Assembly: GCA_016195915.1 (NCBI GenBank)
Contig: JACPYS010000008.1
Span: forward strand, 62,001 to 126,000
Length of the DNA: 64,000 nt
Source of the DNA: Betaproteobacteria bacterium
GTDB lineage: Bacteria; Pseudomonadota; Gammaproteobacteria; Burkholderiales; SG8-39
Direction of reading: 5' to 3'
In this document: positions 27,186 to 35,939 of the stretch, piece by piece
Layout: each line of letters opens with the position of its first letter
Numbering within the stretch: position 1 is the stretch's first letter
Position numbers and translations under genes: made by a program
Notes under the pieces: model-generated
What the model was told of the DNA's origin: nothing
Databases searched by the model: none
Seen by the model: the letters and a program-made list of their open reading frames with translations, nothing else

Positions 27186-28700
27186 ATGAGATACGTCCTC
27201 GCACTCGACCAGGGAACCACCAGCTCGCGCGCCATCCTGTTCGACGAAAACGGCGCGCCGGTGGCCTCCGCGCAGCGCGAGTTCCGCCAGATCTATCCCC
27301 AGCCCGGGTGGGTCGAGCACGACCCGCGCGAGATCCTCGCCACGCAGTTCGCCTGCGCGCGCGAGGCTGTGTCGAAAGCGGGTGTCGATGCCAGGCAGAT
27401 CGCCGCCGTGGGCATCACCAACCAGCGCGAAACCACGGTGCTGTGGGACCGTCAGAGCGGCGAGCCGCTGGCCAATGCGATCGTCTGGCAGGACCGGCGT
27501 ACCGCATTGAAATGCGCCGCGCTGCGGGCGTCGGGTGCGGAAGAACTGGTGCGGCGCAAGACCGGCCTGGTGCTCGATCCCTATTTCAGCGGCACCAAAA
27601 TTGCCTGGCTGCTCGACGCGATTCCCGGCGCGCGCGCGCGCGCCGAGCGCGGCGAACTCGCCTTCGGCACCATCGACAGCTGGCTCGCGTGGCATCTGTC
27701 GCAGGCGCGCCTGCACGTGACCGACCCGACCAATGCCTCGCGCACGCTTCTGTACGACATCCACACCGGGGACTGGGACCCCGAATTGCTCCGACTGCTC
27801 GATGTGCCGCGCGCGCTCCTGCCCGATGTTCTCCCTTCGGCAAGCGTGTTCGGCATGGTTGCGCCGGATTTGCTGGGCGAACTGGTGCCCATCGCAGGCA
27901 TCGCGGGCGATCAGCAGGCGGCGCTGTTCGGCCAGGGCTGCCACGCGCCGGGAATGGCGAAGAACACCTACGGCACCGGTTGCTTCCTGCTGCTCCATAC
28001 CGGAGAAAAAGCGGTCGCTTCCTCGAACGGGCTGCTTACCACGGCAGCCGCGCAAATCGCGCCCCGCGGCGGGGTGCGGGTGGCACGCAAGGAATACGCG
28101 CTGGAGGGCAGCGTGTTCATCGGCGGCGCGGTGGTGCAATGGCTGCGCGACGAGATGAAGTTCTTCAGTTCTTCGGCGGAGATCGAGCAACTGGCAGCGA
28201 GCGTGCTCGACAATGGCGGCGTCTACCTCGTACCGGCGTTTACCGGTCTGGGTGCACCCCACTGGGACCCGCACGCGCGCGGCGCGATCGTCGGGCTGAC
28301 GCGTGGATCGAGCCGCGCGCACATTGCCCGCGCCGCGCTGGAAGCGATCGCCTATCAGAGCGCGGACGTGCTCGACGCAATGCAGCGCGACGCAGCAGAG
28401 ACGCTGAGCGAGTTGCGCGTCGACGGCGGTGCAGCCGCGAACGACCTGCTGATGCAGTTCCAGGCCGACATCCTCGGCGTGCCCGTGGTGCGCCCGAAGG
28501 TGCTCGAAACCACCGCGCTTGGAGCCGCCTACCTCGCGGGACTCGCCGTGGACCTGTGGAACTCGCGCGAGGACCTCGCCGCGCGCTGGCAGGCGGAACG
28601 GCGCTTCGAGCCGCGCATGGAACGCTACAAGGCGGAAGACCTGCTCGGGCACTGGCGCGAAGCAGTGGGGCGATCGAAGAACTGGACGCCCGGGAAATAG
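27186..28700 (+). CDS. glpK: glycerol kinase
   Basis: 504-residue FGGY kinase phosphorylating glycerol at the 3 position. Visible: [16 protein letters not shown] (ATP motif 1), [34 protein letters not shown], and [19 protein letters not shown] (family signature 2). Length is normal. The ATG at 27186 lacks a clear ribosome site. Divergent from sucC; no glpF or glpD alongside. Confidence 0.94.
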   Translation: MRYVLALDQGTTSSRAILFDENGAPVASAQREFRQIYPQPGWVEHDPREILATQFACAREAVSKAGVDARQIAAVGITNQRETTVLWDRQSGEPLANAIVWQDRRTALKCAALRASGAEELVRRKTGLVLDPYFSGTKIAWLLDAIPGARARAERGELAFGTIDSWLAWHLSQARLHVTDPTNASRTLLYDIHTGDWDPELLRLLDVPRALLPDVLPSASVFGMVAPDLLGELVPIAGIAGDQQAALFGQGCHAPGMAKNTYGTGCFLLLHTGEKAVASSNGLLTTAAAQIAPRGGVRVARKEYALEGSVFIGGAVVQWLRDEMKFFSSSAEIEQLAASVLDNGGVYLVPAFTGLGAPHWDPHARGAIVGLTRGSSRAHIARAALEAIAYQSADVLDAMQRDAAETLSELRVDGGAAANDLLMQFQADILGVPVVRPKVLETTALGAAYLAGLAVDLWNSREDLAARWQAERRFEPRMERYKAEDLLGHWREAVGRSKNWTPGK

Positions 28701-28720
28701 GCACCGGGCAGACAAGCGTA

Positions 28721-29974
28721 GTGAAAAACCTGAGCAAGCGGATTTCCGATCCGATGCTGGCGGCGGTCTGCGCGCTCGGCATCGCGCAGATCACGGCCTG
28801 GGGAACGAGCTTCTACTGCCTGGGCGTCCTGGCTGCCCCGATCGCGGCGGATATGGGCTGGAGCCGCAGCCTGGTGTATTTCGGATTTACCGTCGCGGTG
28901 CTTGCGATGGGCATCGTTTCGGCCTGGGCCGGCCGCGCGATCGATCACTACGGCGCGCGCTCCGTGATGACGGTGGGAACGGTCCTCGTCTCGATCGGCC
29001 TGTTCGCGCTGTCGCACGTACGAAACGAGGCCGCCTACCTCGCGGTCTGGATGTTCCTCGGCCTCGGTATGCGACTGTGCCTCTACGATGCGGCGTTCGC
29101 CGCGCTGGTGCAGGTGGTGCCTGCGCGCGGCCGCCTTGCGATTTCCTACCTGACGCTGTTCGGTGCCTTCGCTTCGTCGATTTTCTGGACGATCGGCCAC
29201 TACCTGAACGAGGCCGTCGGATGGCGCGAAACGCTGGTGCTGTTTTCCGCCATCAACCTCGCGGTCTGCCTGCCGCTCAACTGGTTCGGACTCGCGAGGC
29301 GCGAAATTGCGGGCGCGGATGCGGCCGCCGCAGCGACGACGGTCGCGCAATCGAGCGACGGGCCGCCGCTCGAAGGGCGGATGCGCGCGGTGGCGATCGC
29401 GCTGTTCGCACTCATCATGTCGCTCAACAGCTTCGTATTCGGAGTGGTCGCAGTGCAACTCGTGCCGATGCTCGAAGCGGCGGGCCTGGCGAGCGCGGCG
29501 GCGGTGTTGGTCGCCTCGACCAAGGGCTTCGCGCAGTTCGGCGGCCGCGTCGTCGAAATCTTCTTCGGCAAGAACCTGCGCGCGATCACGGTTGCGCGCA
29601 TTTCCATCGGCGCCCTGCCCGCCTCATTGGTCGTGCTGCTCCTCGCCGGCGGAAATTTCCACGCGATTCTTGCGTTCACGCTGCTGATGGGGGCGTCGCA
29701 GGGAGTCATCACGATCGTGCGCGGAGCGGTTCCGCTCGCCCTGTTCGGACGGACCGGATACGGCACCGTGCTCGGTCTGATCGCGACGCCGGTGCTCGTC
29801 GTCAACGCCGCCTCGCCAACGCTGTTTGCGCTCATCGTCGAGCACTGGGGCTGGCAGGTAGCGGAAATCGTGCTGCTTGCCAGCGCGGCCTCCTCGTGGT
29901 TCGCGATGGAACTGATGTCGCGGTGGTACGAGCGCAACCGCTACGCCCGCGCGGCTGTCGCGCGCGCTCGATGA
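28721..29974 (+). CDS. MFS transporter
   Basis: About 417 residues with 12 predicted membrane segments and the MFS loop 2-3 motif in the form GRAIDHYGARSVMTVG. The pattern (ITAWGTSFYCLGVLAAPIA start, MGASQGVITIVRG) fits monocarboxylate/oxalate-formate-like carriers. Start taken as GTG 28721; ATG 28754 inside the first helix is the alternative. It follows glpK by 20 bases and is probably co-transcribed, but it need not carry glycerol. Confidence 0.82.
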   Translation: MKNLSKRISDPMLAAVCALGIAQITAWGTSFYCLGVLAAPIAADMGWSRSLVYFGFTVAVLAMGIVSAWAGRAIDHYGARSVMTVGTVLVSIGLFALSHVRNEAAYLAVWMFLGLGMRLCLYDAAFAALVQVVPARGRLAISYLTLFGAFASSIFWTIGHYLNEAVGWRETLVLFSAINLAVCLPLNWFGLARREIAGADAAAAATTVAQSSDGPPLEGRMRAVAIALFALIMSLNSFVFGVVAVQLVPMLEAAGLASAAAVLVASTKGFAQFGGRVVEIFFGKNLRAITVARISIGALPASLVVLLLAGGNFHAILAFTLLMGASQGVITIVRGAVPLALFGRTGYGTVLGLIATPVLVVNAASPTLFALIVEHWGWQVAEIVLLASAASSWFAMELMSRWYERNRYARAAVARAR

Positions 29975-30056
29975 GAGATAGCCTGCCAGCGCGACGCCCA
30001 CGCCGCATGCACCGTTGGGTTGGACATTCCGGCGAAGCAGCAGCAGCGCATGCATC

Positions 30057-30085
30057 TTGACAACTTGTCATGATATGCGAGAATC
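30057..30085 (+). promoter_or_regulatory. promoter and palindromic operator of Phd-PIN module
   Basis: TTGACA at 30057-30062 with a weak GAGAAT-like -10 at 30079-30084. TGACAA-C-TTGTCA (30058-30070) is a perfect 6-base inverted repeat covering the -35, as expected for antitoxin autorepression. Confidence 0.5.
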
Positions 30086-30106
30086 GACGCACTTGCGGAG
30101 ATCACC

Positions 30107-30349
30107 GTGCGCAGTCTGACGATCGGCGAATTCAAGGCTCATTTTTCTGCTGTACTGACTGCCGTCCAGGCGGGCGAGTCCGTCATCGTCTGCTACGGAC
30201 GCAACAAGCAGCGCGTGGCTGCGCTGGTCCCCTATGCGCAGTTCGCATCGGGCAAGGGCAAGCGCCCCCTGGGTTTGCTCAAAGGCAAAGGCAGCTTTAG
30301 CCTGAACAAGGACTTTGCGCTGAGCGATGACGAGTTTCTCGCCGCGTGA
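30107..30349 (+). CDS. Phd/YefM-type antitoxin
   Basis: 80 residues. The N-terminal fold is that of Phd/YefM DNA-binding antitoxins: LTIGEFKAHFSAVLTAVQAGESVIVCYGRNKQRVAALVP. The C-terminal half is basic, then acidic (ALSDDEFL), the toxin-wrapping part. GTG start with GGAG ahead. Its stop overlaps the toxin start (GTGA). Confidence 0.85.
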   Translation: MRSLTIGEFKAHFSAVLTAVQAGESVIVCYGRNKQRVAALVPYAQFASGKGKRPLGLLKGKGSFSLNKDFALSDDEFLAA

Positions 30350-30744
30350 GCTACCTGCTGGACACCCATGCCTTTCTGTGGGCGGTTTTTTCTCCCGACA
30401 AACTGAGTCGCCGAGCACGTGCCACCATTGCCGACCCTTCAAACGCCGTGAATTTGTCGTCCATTACGCTGTGGGAAATTTCGCTGAAGTTTGCGCTCGG
30501 GAAACTGACGCTTAAGAACGCGACTCCCGAAGAGATGGTCGCGGTCGCCCGGGAAATGGGGCTGGCGCTGATCGGCCTGTCGGCCGAGGAATCGGCGAGT
30601 TTCCATCAACTGCCTTCCGCGGCGCATCGCGATCCCTTCGACCGGATGCTCGCCTGGCAGGCTATTCAGCGGAAGCTGGTACTAGTGACCAAAGACGGCG
30701 CGTTGCCCGTGTATCAGGACGCCGGATTGAAGACGCTCTGGTAG
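30346..30744 (+). CDS. PIN-domain toxin (VapC-like ribonuclease)
   Basis: 132 residues. The acidic PIN site is complete: Asp6 (LLDTH), Glu44 (LWEIS), Asp96/Asp99 (RDPFDRML) and Asp117 (TKDGA). Such proteins cut RNA, often tRNA, and are blocked by the partner antitoxin. GTG start overlapping the antitoxin stop. Confidence 0.88.
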   Translation: MSYLLDTHAFLWAVFSPDKLSRRARATIADPSNAVNLSSITLWEISLKFALGKLTLKNATPEEMVAVAREMGLALIGLSAEESASFHQLPSAAHRDPFDRMLAWQAIQRKLVLVTKDGALPVYQDAGLKTLW

Positions 30745-30829
30745 ACGCAGATCTGGCCGTGGCAATCGTAGCGCCGGCGGAGGTCAACTCGCGCGGACGG
30801 CCGCCTCGTGCAATCATGGAAATTTTGCC

Positions 30830-30870
30830 AATACAGATGTATTGACAACCGTTCCGCGCCCGGCGATGCT
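30830..30870 (+). promoter_or_regulatory. promoter with palindromic operator for RHH-NTase pair
   Basis: AATACA-GA-TGTATT (30830-30843) is a perfect inverted repeat running into TTGACA (30842-30847). GATGCT at 30865-30870 is 17 bases on. The predicted transcript start falls at about the ATG at 30877, so the message may be leaderless; no Shine-Dalgarno site is present. Confidence 0.45.
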
Positions 30871-30876
30871 TCTGCC

Positions 30877-31383
30877 ATGAAGGCCTCCGCCAGGACCGCG
30901 CAGTTGCAGATTCGCGTCACGCCCGCCGAAAAAGCGGCGCTGGCGCGCGCCGCGCGCCGCGCCGGCCTCGATATGTCCGCCTACGTGCTGGGAAAGGCGC
31001 TGCCAGATCAGGCAGCGCAATGGGATGCGCGCCTGAAGGAACTCGCGCGCCCCGGAGGCGGCCGGATTGCGCTCGCGGGGCTGAGCGCCTGGCTCGCCGA
31101 GCTGAGCGCAAGCGAGCTCGCGATCGCGGTCGCAACCCCGCCGTCCCGGCTATCCGCGCGGCTATCCGACTTCCACGCGAACTATGTCGCCGCCATGGTC
31201 GAGCATCTGTGCGACGCGGCCGGCATTGAAGCGCCGCCCTGGACGCGCTACATCGCGCCCCTGGCGCATCCGGTATTCGGCAGCGAACTCGCCAGCCTGC
31301 GCCTGCACCTGCTTGCGCGCTCGCCGCCGCCGTTCAGGCGGCGCAACTTGTTTATCGACACCGCCGCAGGCGGCCAAGTCTGA
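30877..31383 (+). CDS. ribbon-helix-helix-like protein with unknown C-terminal domain
   Basis: 168 residues. Residues ~8-45 (AQLQIRVTPAEKAALARAAR, GLDMSAYVL) resemble the MetJ/Arc-type DNA-binding fold of antitoxins. The remaining ~115 residues are helical and not recognised. It ends one base before a nucleotidyltransferase-like gene, an arrangement typical of toxin-antitoxin pairs; the palindrome over the promoter suggests autorepression. Confidence 0.65.
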   Translation: MKASARTAQLQIRVTPAEKAALARAARRAGLDMSAYVLGKALPDQAAQWDARLKELARPGGGRIALAGLSAWLAELSASELAIAVATPPSRLSARLSDFHANYVAAMVEHLCDAAGIEAPPWTRYIAPLAHPVFGSELASLRLHLLARSPPPFRRRNLFIDTAAGGQV

Positions 31384-31384
31384 C

Positions 31385-31930
31385 GTGTCCGCGCTTTCGG
31401 CGAAAGACATGCGCCGGCTGTTCGGGCTACTCAACGAGGAACTCGCGGGCGCGCAAACGCAGGGCGAGCTGTATCTGGTCGGCGGGGCGGTGATGTGCCT
31501 CGCGTATGCGGCGCGGCCGTCTACCGAAGACGTGGACGCATACTTCCGGCCGGCCCGTGAAGTGCGCGAGGCCGCGTTGCGGGTGTCGGCGCGCACTGGC
31601 ATGCCGGCGGATTGGCTGAACGACGCGGTAAAGGGCTATCTGAGCGATCGCGGCGACTACCGGCCGTGGCTCGAGCTGCGCCATCTGCGGGTCATGGTCG
31701 CACAACCGGAATACCTGCTCGCAATGAAATGCCTCGCGTTCCGCATCGGTGCGGAATTCCACGATGAGGACGACATCCGCTACCTCATCCGCCACCTCGG
31801 GATCACCGGATTCGGCCGGGCAAAGGAAATCATCACGCGCTACTACCCGCTCGAGCGCTTTCCGCAGAAAACACTTTATGCGCTCGGCGAGTTGCTGCCT
31901 GACCGCCCGAAGCGACGTTCACCCGGGTGA
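31385..31930 (+). CDS. DUF6036-type nucleotidyltransferase, candidate toxin
   Basis: 181 residues, GTG start. Nucleotidyltransferase core: LVGGAVMCLAYAARPSTEDVDAYF, with Gly33-Gly34 and the acidic pair Asp49/Asp51. The family name is from memory. Related AbiEii/MenA-type enzymes add nucleotides to tRNA or protein. With the upstream RHH-like gene it looks like a toxin-antitoxin operon; function is inferred from fold and context. Confidence 0.65.
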   Translation: MSALSAKDMRRLFGLLNEELAGAQTQGELYLVGGAVMCLAYAARPSTEDVDAYFRPAREVREAALRVSARTGMPADWLNDAVKGYLSDRGDYRPWLELRHLRVMVAQPEYLLAMKCLAFRIGAEFHDEDDIRYLIRHLGITGFGRAKEIITRYYPLERFPQKTLYALGELLPDRPKRRSPG

Positions 31931-31959
31931 AAGTGCACCGAGTCGTCGGGGAACGATTC

Positions 31960-32985
31960 TCACAGACCCAGCAGCCGCGCTGCGGTCCCGCCGCGGATCA
32001 GGTCACGCTCGGCCCCGGTAAGAGCGTCGAGGCGCGCCACGGTCGCGCACGGATCCGTGAGCCCCATGTCGAAGCAGTAGTCGGAGCCGAGCAGCACGCG
32101 ATCGGCGCCGACCAGGCGAACGAGGTTCAGGTTGATCCGGTCGTCATGCCCGATCGTGTCGTAGCTGAAGCGCCGCAGGTATTCGCTCGGCAGCCGCTTC
32201 ATGTGTTTGAGTTCCGGGCGCACCCTGGTGCCGTGATCGAGTCGTCCGATCAGGCCGGGAAATGTACCGCCCGCGTGCGGCAGATTCACCTCCAGCCGGG
32301 GAAACTCATCCATCACCCCGCCGAAGATGAGGTGCGCAGCCGCGACCCCGGTGTCGTAGGGATTGCCGAGAAGATTGCGCAGGTAGTAGCGCGTAGTGCG
32401 GTCGCGGCCGATCGTGTCGACCGGGTGCAGGAACACCGGCCAGCCAAGCTCTTCGGCCTTGGCATAGACGTCCCAGAATTGCCGTTCGTCCAGGTCCGCG
32501 CCGTTGATGTTGGTTGCGATGTAGACCCCGCGCATCCCGGGGAGCTTCGCGCAGCGCTCGAGTTCCGCGAGCGCGCGATCCGGCGCCTGCATCGGCAGCA
32601 TGGCGAGGCCGACAAAACTTTGCGGGTGGCGCGCATGCGCTGCGGCGGCCGCGTCGTTGTACGCTTGGGACAGCGCAAGTCCCAACCCCGGTGAGGCCCA
32701 GTAGACCATGGGCGTCGTAAGCGATAGTGCGTGAACGTCAACGCCCTGCCGCCGCATGCCCGCGAGGCGAAGCTCGAGGTCGACAAACTCCTCGGTGAAC
32801 GCATTGGTGATGCGCTCGGTGCGGATGGTGTAGCCCTTCGGCGTGCGCTCGAGACGCGCGCCTTCCTTCGGCCCGTCCTTCTCGAACAGACTGATCCATT
32901 GCGCGGGATACCAATGCGCGTGGATGTCTATTGCGCGAGTTGCCGCTCGCGTATCATTCCCGGGCAAACCGGAGGAGGTAGCCAT
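31960..32985 (-). CDS. amidohydrolase-2 / ACMSD-like decarboxylase
   Basis: 341-residue TIM-barrel metalloenzyme. HxH in AIDIHAHWYP, metal His in FLHPVD and NLPHAGG, and Asp in LLGSDYCFDMG match aminocarboxymuconate-semialdehyde or resorcylate-type decarboxylases. The substrate is probably an aromatic or muconic acid. The ATG at 32985 has AAGGCG ahead. Its start codon lies across the start codon of the divergent Bug gene (CATG at 32983-32986); TTG 32967 is an alternative start. Confidence 0.82.
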   Translation of the reverse strand: MATSSGLPGNDTRAATRAIDIHAHWYPAQWISLFEKDGPKEGARLERTPKGYTIRTERITNAFTEEFVDLELRLAGMRRQGVDVHALSLTTPMVYWASPGLGLALSQAYNDAAAAAHARHPQSFVGLAMLPMQAPDRALAELERCAKLPGMRGVYIATNINGADLDERQFWDVYAKAEELGWPVFLHPVDTIGRDRTTRYYLRNLLGNPYDTGVAAAHLIFGGVMDEFPRLEVNLPHAGGTFPGLIGRLDHGTRVRPELKHMKRLPSEYLRRFSYDTIGHDDRINLNLVRLVGADRVLLGSDYCFDMGLTDPCATVARLDALTGAERDLIRGGTAARLLGL

Positions 32986-33964
32986 GAATTTTCGCCTTGT
33001 GGTGACTGCAGCCCTGTCAGCGGCAGCGAGTCTCGCCGCCGCGCAGTCCGTCGATCAGTACCCGAGCCGCCCGGTGAAGATTATCGTTCCCTACGCGCCG
33101 GGCGGTGCAACGGATATTATCGCGCGCATCACCACCGCGCGGCTGAACGAATCGCTCGGACAGAGCTTCCTGGTCGAGAACCGCCCGGGCGCCTCGGGCA
33201 ACATCGCGCTCGAGGCGGCGGCCAAGGCGGCTCCCGACGGCTACACGCTGTTCGTCGGCAACGTCTCCACGAATGCCATCAACGAAAGCACCTTCGCCCA
33301 CGTGCTGCAAATCAAGCCCTCGCGCGATTTCGCGGGGGTCACGAAACTCGTGGAAATTCCGCACATCATCGCGGCGGGCGCGGGTTTTCCCGCCAACACG
33401 GTGGCCGAAGCGATCGCGCTGGCGAAGAAGGATCCCGGCAAGTTCAACTATGCCTCCGCCGGGCTCGGCAGCTACCCGCACCTCGACATGGTCCAATTCG
33501 CGAAGGTCGCCGGAATCGAGATCACGCACGTGCCCTACAAGGGAGGTGCCGGCCAGATGGTCCCATCGCTCATTTCCGGCGAAACCCAGCTTGCGTTCAT
33601 CAATCTCTCCTCCACGCTGGAGCACATCCGCTCCGGGCGGATGAAGGCGCTCGCCACGGCCGCTGCCTCTCGCCTGCCGGAGCTGCCCGGTATCGCGACC
33701 ATGGCGGAGCAGGGATTCCGCGGCGTCGGCACCAATGCCTGGCAAGGCATGTTCGTGCCCGCAGCCACGCCCAGGCCGATCGTCGACAAACTGTATGCAG
33801 CGGTGGCGGCAGTGCTGTCGCGGCCGGAGATGAAGGAAAATCTCGCACGCCAGATGATGACGGTCGCGCTATCGGCTTCCCCCCGGGAGTTCACCGACCA
33901 GGTGCGCGAGGAAACCAGGAAATGGGGCGATCTCGTTCGTGACAACAAGATCAAGATCGATTGA
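32984..33964 (+). CDS. Bug-family (TctC-like) periplasmic solute-binding protein
   Basis: 326 residues, signal peptide 1-20, then YPSRPVKIIVPYAPGGATD, VENRPGASGNIA, APDGYTLFVG and THVPYKGGAGQM. Strong GGAGGAGG site ahead of the ATG. It is divergent from the decarboxylase-like gene and in line with a polysaccharide-deacetylase-type gene, so the ligand may be the substrate of one of these. Confidence 0.9.
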   Translation: MNFRLVVTAALSAAASLAAAQSVDQYPSRPVKIIVPYAPGGATDIIARITTARLNESLGQSFLVENRPGASGNIALEAAAKAAPDGYTLFVGNVSTNAINESTFAHVLQIKPSRDFAGVTKLVEIPHIIAAGAGFPANTVAEAIALAKKDPGKFNYASAGLGSYPHLDMVQFAKVAGIEITHVPYKGGAGQMVPSLISGETQLAFINLSSTLEHIRSGRMKALATAAASRLPELPGIATMAEQGFRGVGTNAWQGMFVPAATPRPIVDKLYAAVAAVLSRPEMKENLARQMMTVALSASPREFTDQVREETRKWGDLVRDNKIKID

Positions 33965-33977
33965 CCCGGGAACCGCG

Positions 33978-34907
33978 GTGGCAAGGCCAAGAAATGAGAC
34001 TGCCGCGACCAGGTTGCCGCGCGAACGTACGCCCTATTCAGCGATCGTCGACCGCCCGCGGCTCAAGCTGCCCGGCCGCGCACGCGTCGTCGTCTGGACG
34101 ATCGTCAATCTCGAGGTCTGGAACATCGCCCGCGCAATGGCCAGGCAAGTGCTGCCGGCCCCCACCGGCGCGGTGCTGCTGCCCGACGTGGCCAACTGGA
34201 GCTGGCACGAGTACGGCATGCGGGTCGGATTCTGGCGCTTCAAGGCGCTCTACGAGCGGCTCGGCATCCGGCCGACTGTCGCCATCAACGCCCGCGTCTG
34301 CGTCGACTATCCGCGCGTCGCGCGGGCCTGCCACGACGCGGGCTGGGAATTCATGGGGCACAGCTACGAGCAGGGGCCGATCCACCTCGAAAAAGACCAA
34401 CCCGGCATGATCGCGCGCTCGCTCGATACGATCCAAAAATTCACCGGCAAGCGCCCGATCGGCTGGCTCGGACCCGGGCTCACGCAGACGCTGGAGACGC
34501 CCGAACACCTTGCCGCCGCGGGGATCCGCTACATCGGTGACTGGGTATTCGATGACGAGCCCGCGCAGATCGAGACCGCCCGCGGCCAGCTGGTCACGCT
34601 GCCTTACTCGGTCGAAACGAACGACATCCCAATGATGCTGGTGCAGCACCACGAGGCGGCGTATTGGACGCGCAAGTGCATCGACGCGTTCGAGCGCTAC
34701 TACGCGGAAGGCGCTCGGCGCGCCAAGATCCTGGCCATTGCGATCCACCCTTACATCAGCGGACAGCCGTTCCGGATCAAGTATCTCGAGGAGATCTACG
34801 CCGCCATCAACCGCCGGCCCGGCGTGCTGCACTGGAACGGCGAGCAGATCCTGGAGTGGTATCTGAAGGCGAAAATCCGGGCGGGCGCACGGCGACCCCG
34901 CCGGTGA
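33978..34907 (+). CDS. polysaccharide-deacetylase family (PuuE-like) hydrolase
   Basis: About 309 residues of the NodB/PuuE deformylase-deacetylase fold. Signature stretches: RVVVWTIVNLEVWNI, NARVCVDYPRVARACHDAGWEFMGHSYEQGP with the HxxxxQ-type metal His, and RPIGWLGPGLTQT. PuuE-type members hydrolyse allantoin or related amides in the cytoplasm, and there is no signal peptide here. Two GTG starts are possible: 33978 (chosen) or 33939, overlapping the Bug gene; neither has a strong ribosome site. Confidence 0.78.
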   Translation: MARPRNETAATRLPRERTPYSAIVDRPRLKLPGRARVVVWTIVNLEVWNIARAMARQVLPAPTGAVLLPDVANWSWHEYGMRVGFWRFKALYERLGIRPTVAINARVCVDYPRVARACHDAGWEFMGHSYEQGPIHLEKDQPGMIARSLDTIQKFTGKRPIGWLGPGLTQTLETPEHLAAAGIRYIGDWVFDDEPAQIETARGQLVTLPYSVETNDIPMMLVQHHEAAYWTRKCIDAFERYYAEGARRAKILAIAIHPYISGQPFRIKYLEEIYAAINRRPGVLHWNGEQILEWYLKAKIRAGARRPRR

Positions 34908-34916
34908 CTACCAGCG

Positions 34917-35882
34917 TCACGGGTTGACTTTGATCCCGGCCTCCTTGATCAGTCGCTCGTAGCGCTCCATCTCGCTCTTGATGAAAGCGCCGAACTGCTC
35001 CGGTGAGCTGCTCACCGCCTCTACGCCGAGGTCGGCGAACTTGCTCTTGACAAACGGGTCCACCATCACCTTGACCATGTCGGCGTGAAACCTGTCGATG
35101 ATCGCTTTCGGCGTGCCCGCGGGCATCAGCACCCCCCACCAGTTCACCGCCACCAGCCCCGGCACCTCGGAATCGCAGGTCGGCAGCTCCGCGAGCAGCG
35201 CGAACCTCTGCGCACCGGTCGCGCAAAGCGCGCGCAGCTTTCCCGCGCGAATGTGCTGCATCGCGGGCAGCGCGTCGGAGAAGATCAGCTGGATCTGCGC
35301 GCCGAGCAGGTCCTGCACCGCGAGGACCCCGCCCTTGTAGGGAATCTCCACCATGTTCACCTTGGTGAGGTTCTTGAGCAGTTCGGTGCTCAGGTGCGAG
35401 ACGCTCCCGGGGCCGCTGGTGCCGTAAGAGAGCTTGCCGGGGTTCGCGCGGGCGTAGCGGAGCATCTCGCCCAGCGACTTGATCTGCCAGCTCGTGTTCA
35501 CCACCAGCACGTTCGGCCCGGTCGAGATCAGCGACACCGGGATAAAATCCTTCTCGACGTTGTAGGTCACCTTCGAGAGCAGCGGGTTGACCGCAGCCGG
35601 GCCGATATTGCCGATGACGAACGTATAGCCATCGGGCGCCTGGCGTGCCGTGTACTCCATCCCGATCGAACCGGCCGCGCCAGGCTTGCTCTCCACGATC
35701 ACCTGCTGGCCCCAGACCTCGCTGAGCTTCTGGCCGAAGACCCGCGCCATCAGGTCGGAACTCCCGCCGGGCGGGTAGGTCACGATCAGCCGGACCGGCT
35801 TCGACGGATAACTTTGTGCGCCGGCAGTTCCGCAAATCCATCCTCCGAGCAGCCCGATTGCCAGGATAATCAGCTTGCGCAT
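34917..35882 (-). CDS. Bug-family (TctC-like) periplasmic solute-binding protein
   Basis: 321 residues, signal peptide to about residue 22, then YPSKPVRLIVTYPPGGSSD, VESKPGAAGSIG, APDGYTFVIG and VEIPYKGGVLA. GGGAGG precedes ATG 35882. Convergent with the deacetylase gene; alone in its orientation. Fifth Bug receptor of the window. Confidence 0.9.
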   Translation of the reverse strand: MRKLIILAIGLLGGWICGTAGAQSYPSKPVRLIVTYPPGGSSDLMARVFGQKLSEVWGQQVIVESKPGAAGSIGMEYTARQAPDGYTFVIGNIGPAAVNPLLSKVTYNVEKDFIPVSLISTGPNVLVVNTSWQIKSLGEMLRYARANPGKLSYGTSGPGSVSHLSTELLKNLTKVNMVEIPYKGGVLAVQDLLGAQIQLIFSDALPAMQHIRAGKLRALCATGAQRFALLAELPTCDSEVPGLVAVNWWGVLMPAGTPKAIIDRFHADMVKVMVDPFVKSKFADLGVEAVSSSPEQFGAFIKSEMERYERLIKEAGIKVNP

Positions 35883-35939
35883 GTCGCCTCCCAAGGGTTC
35901 TTCTTGCGGCAATTCTCACCGGAACATTAAGCTAGCGCA

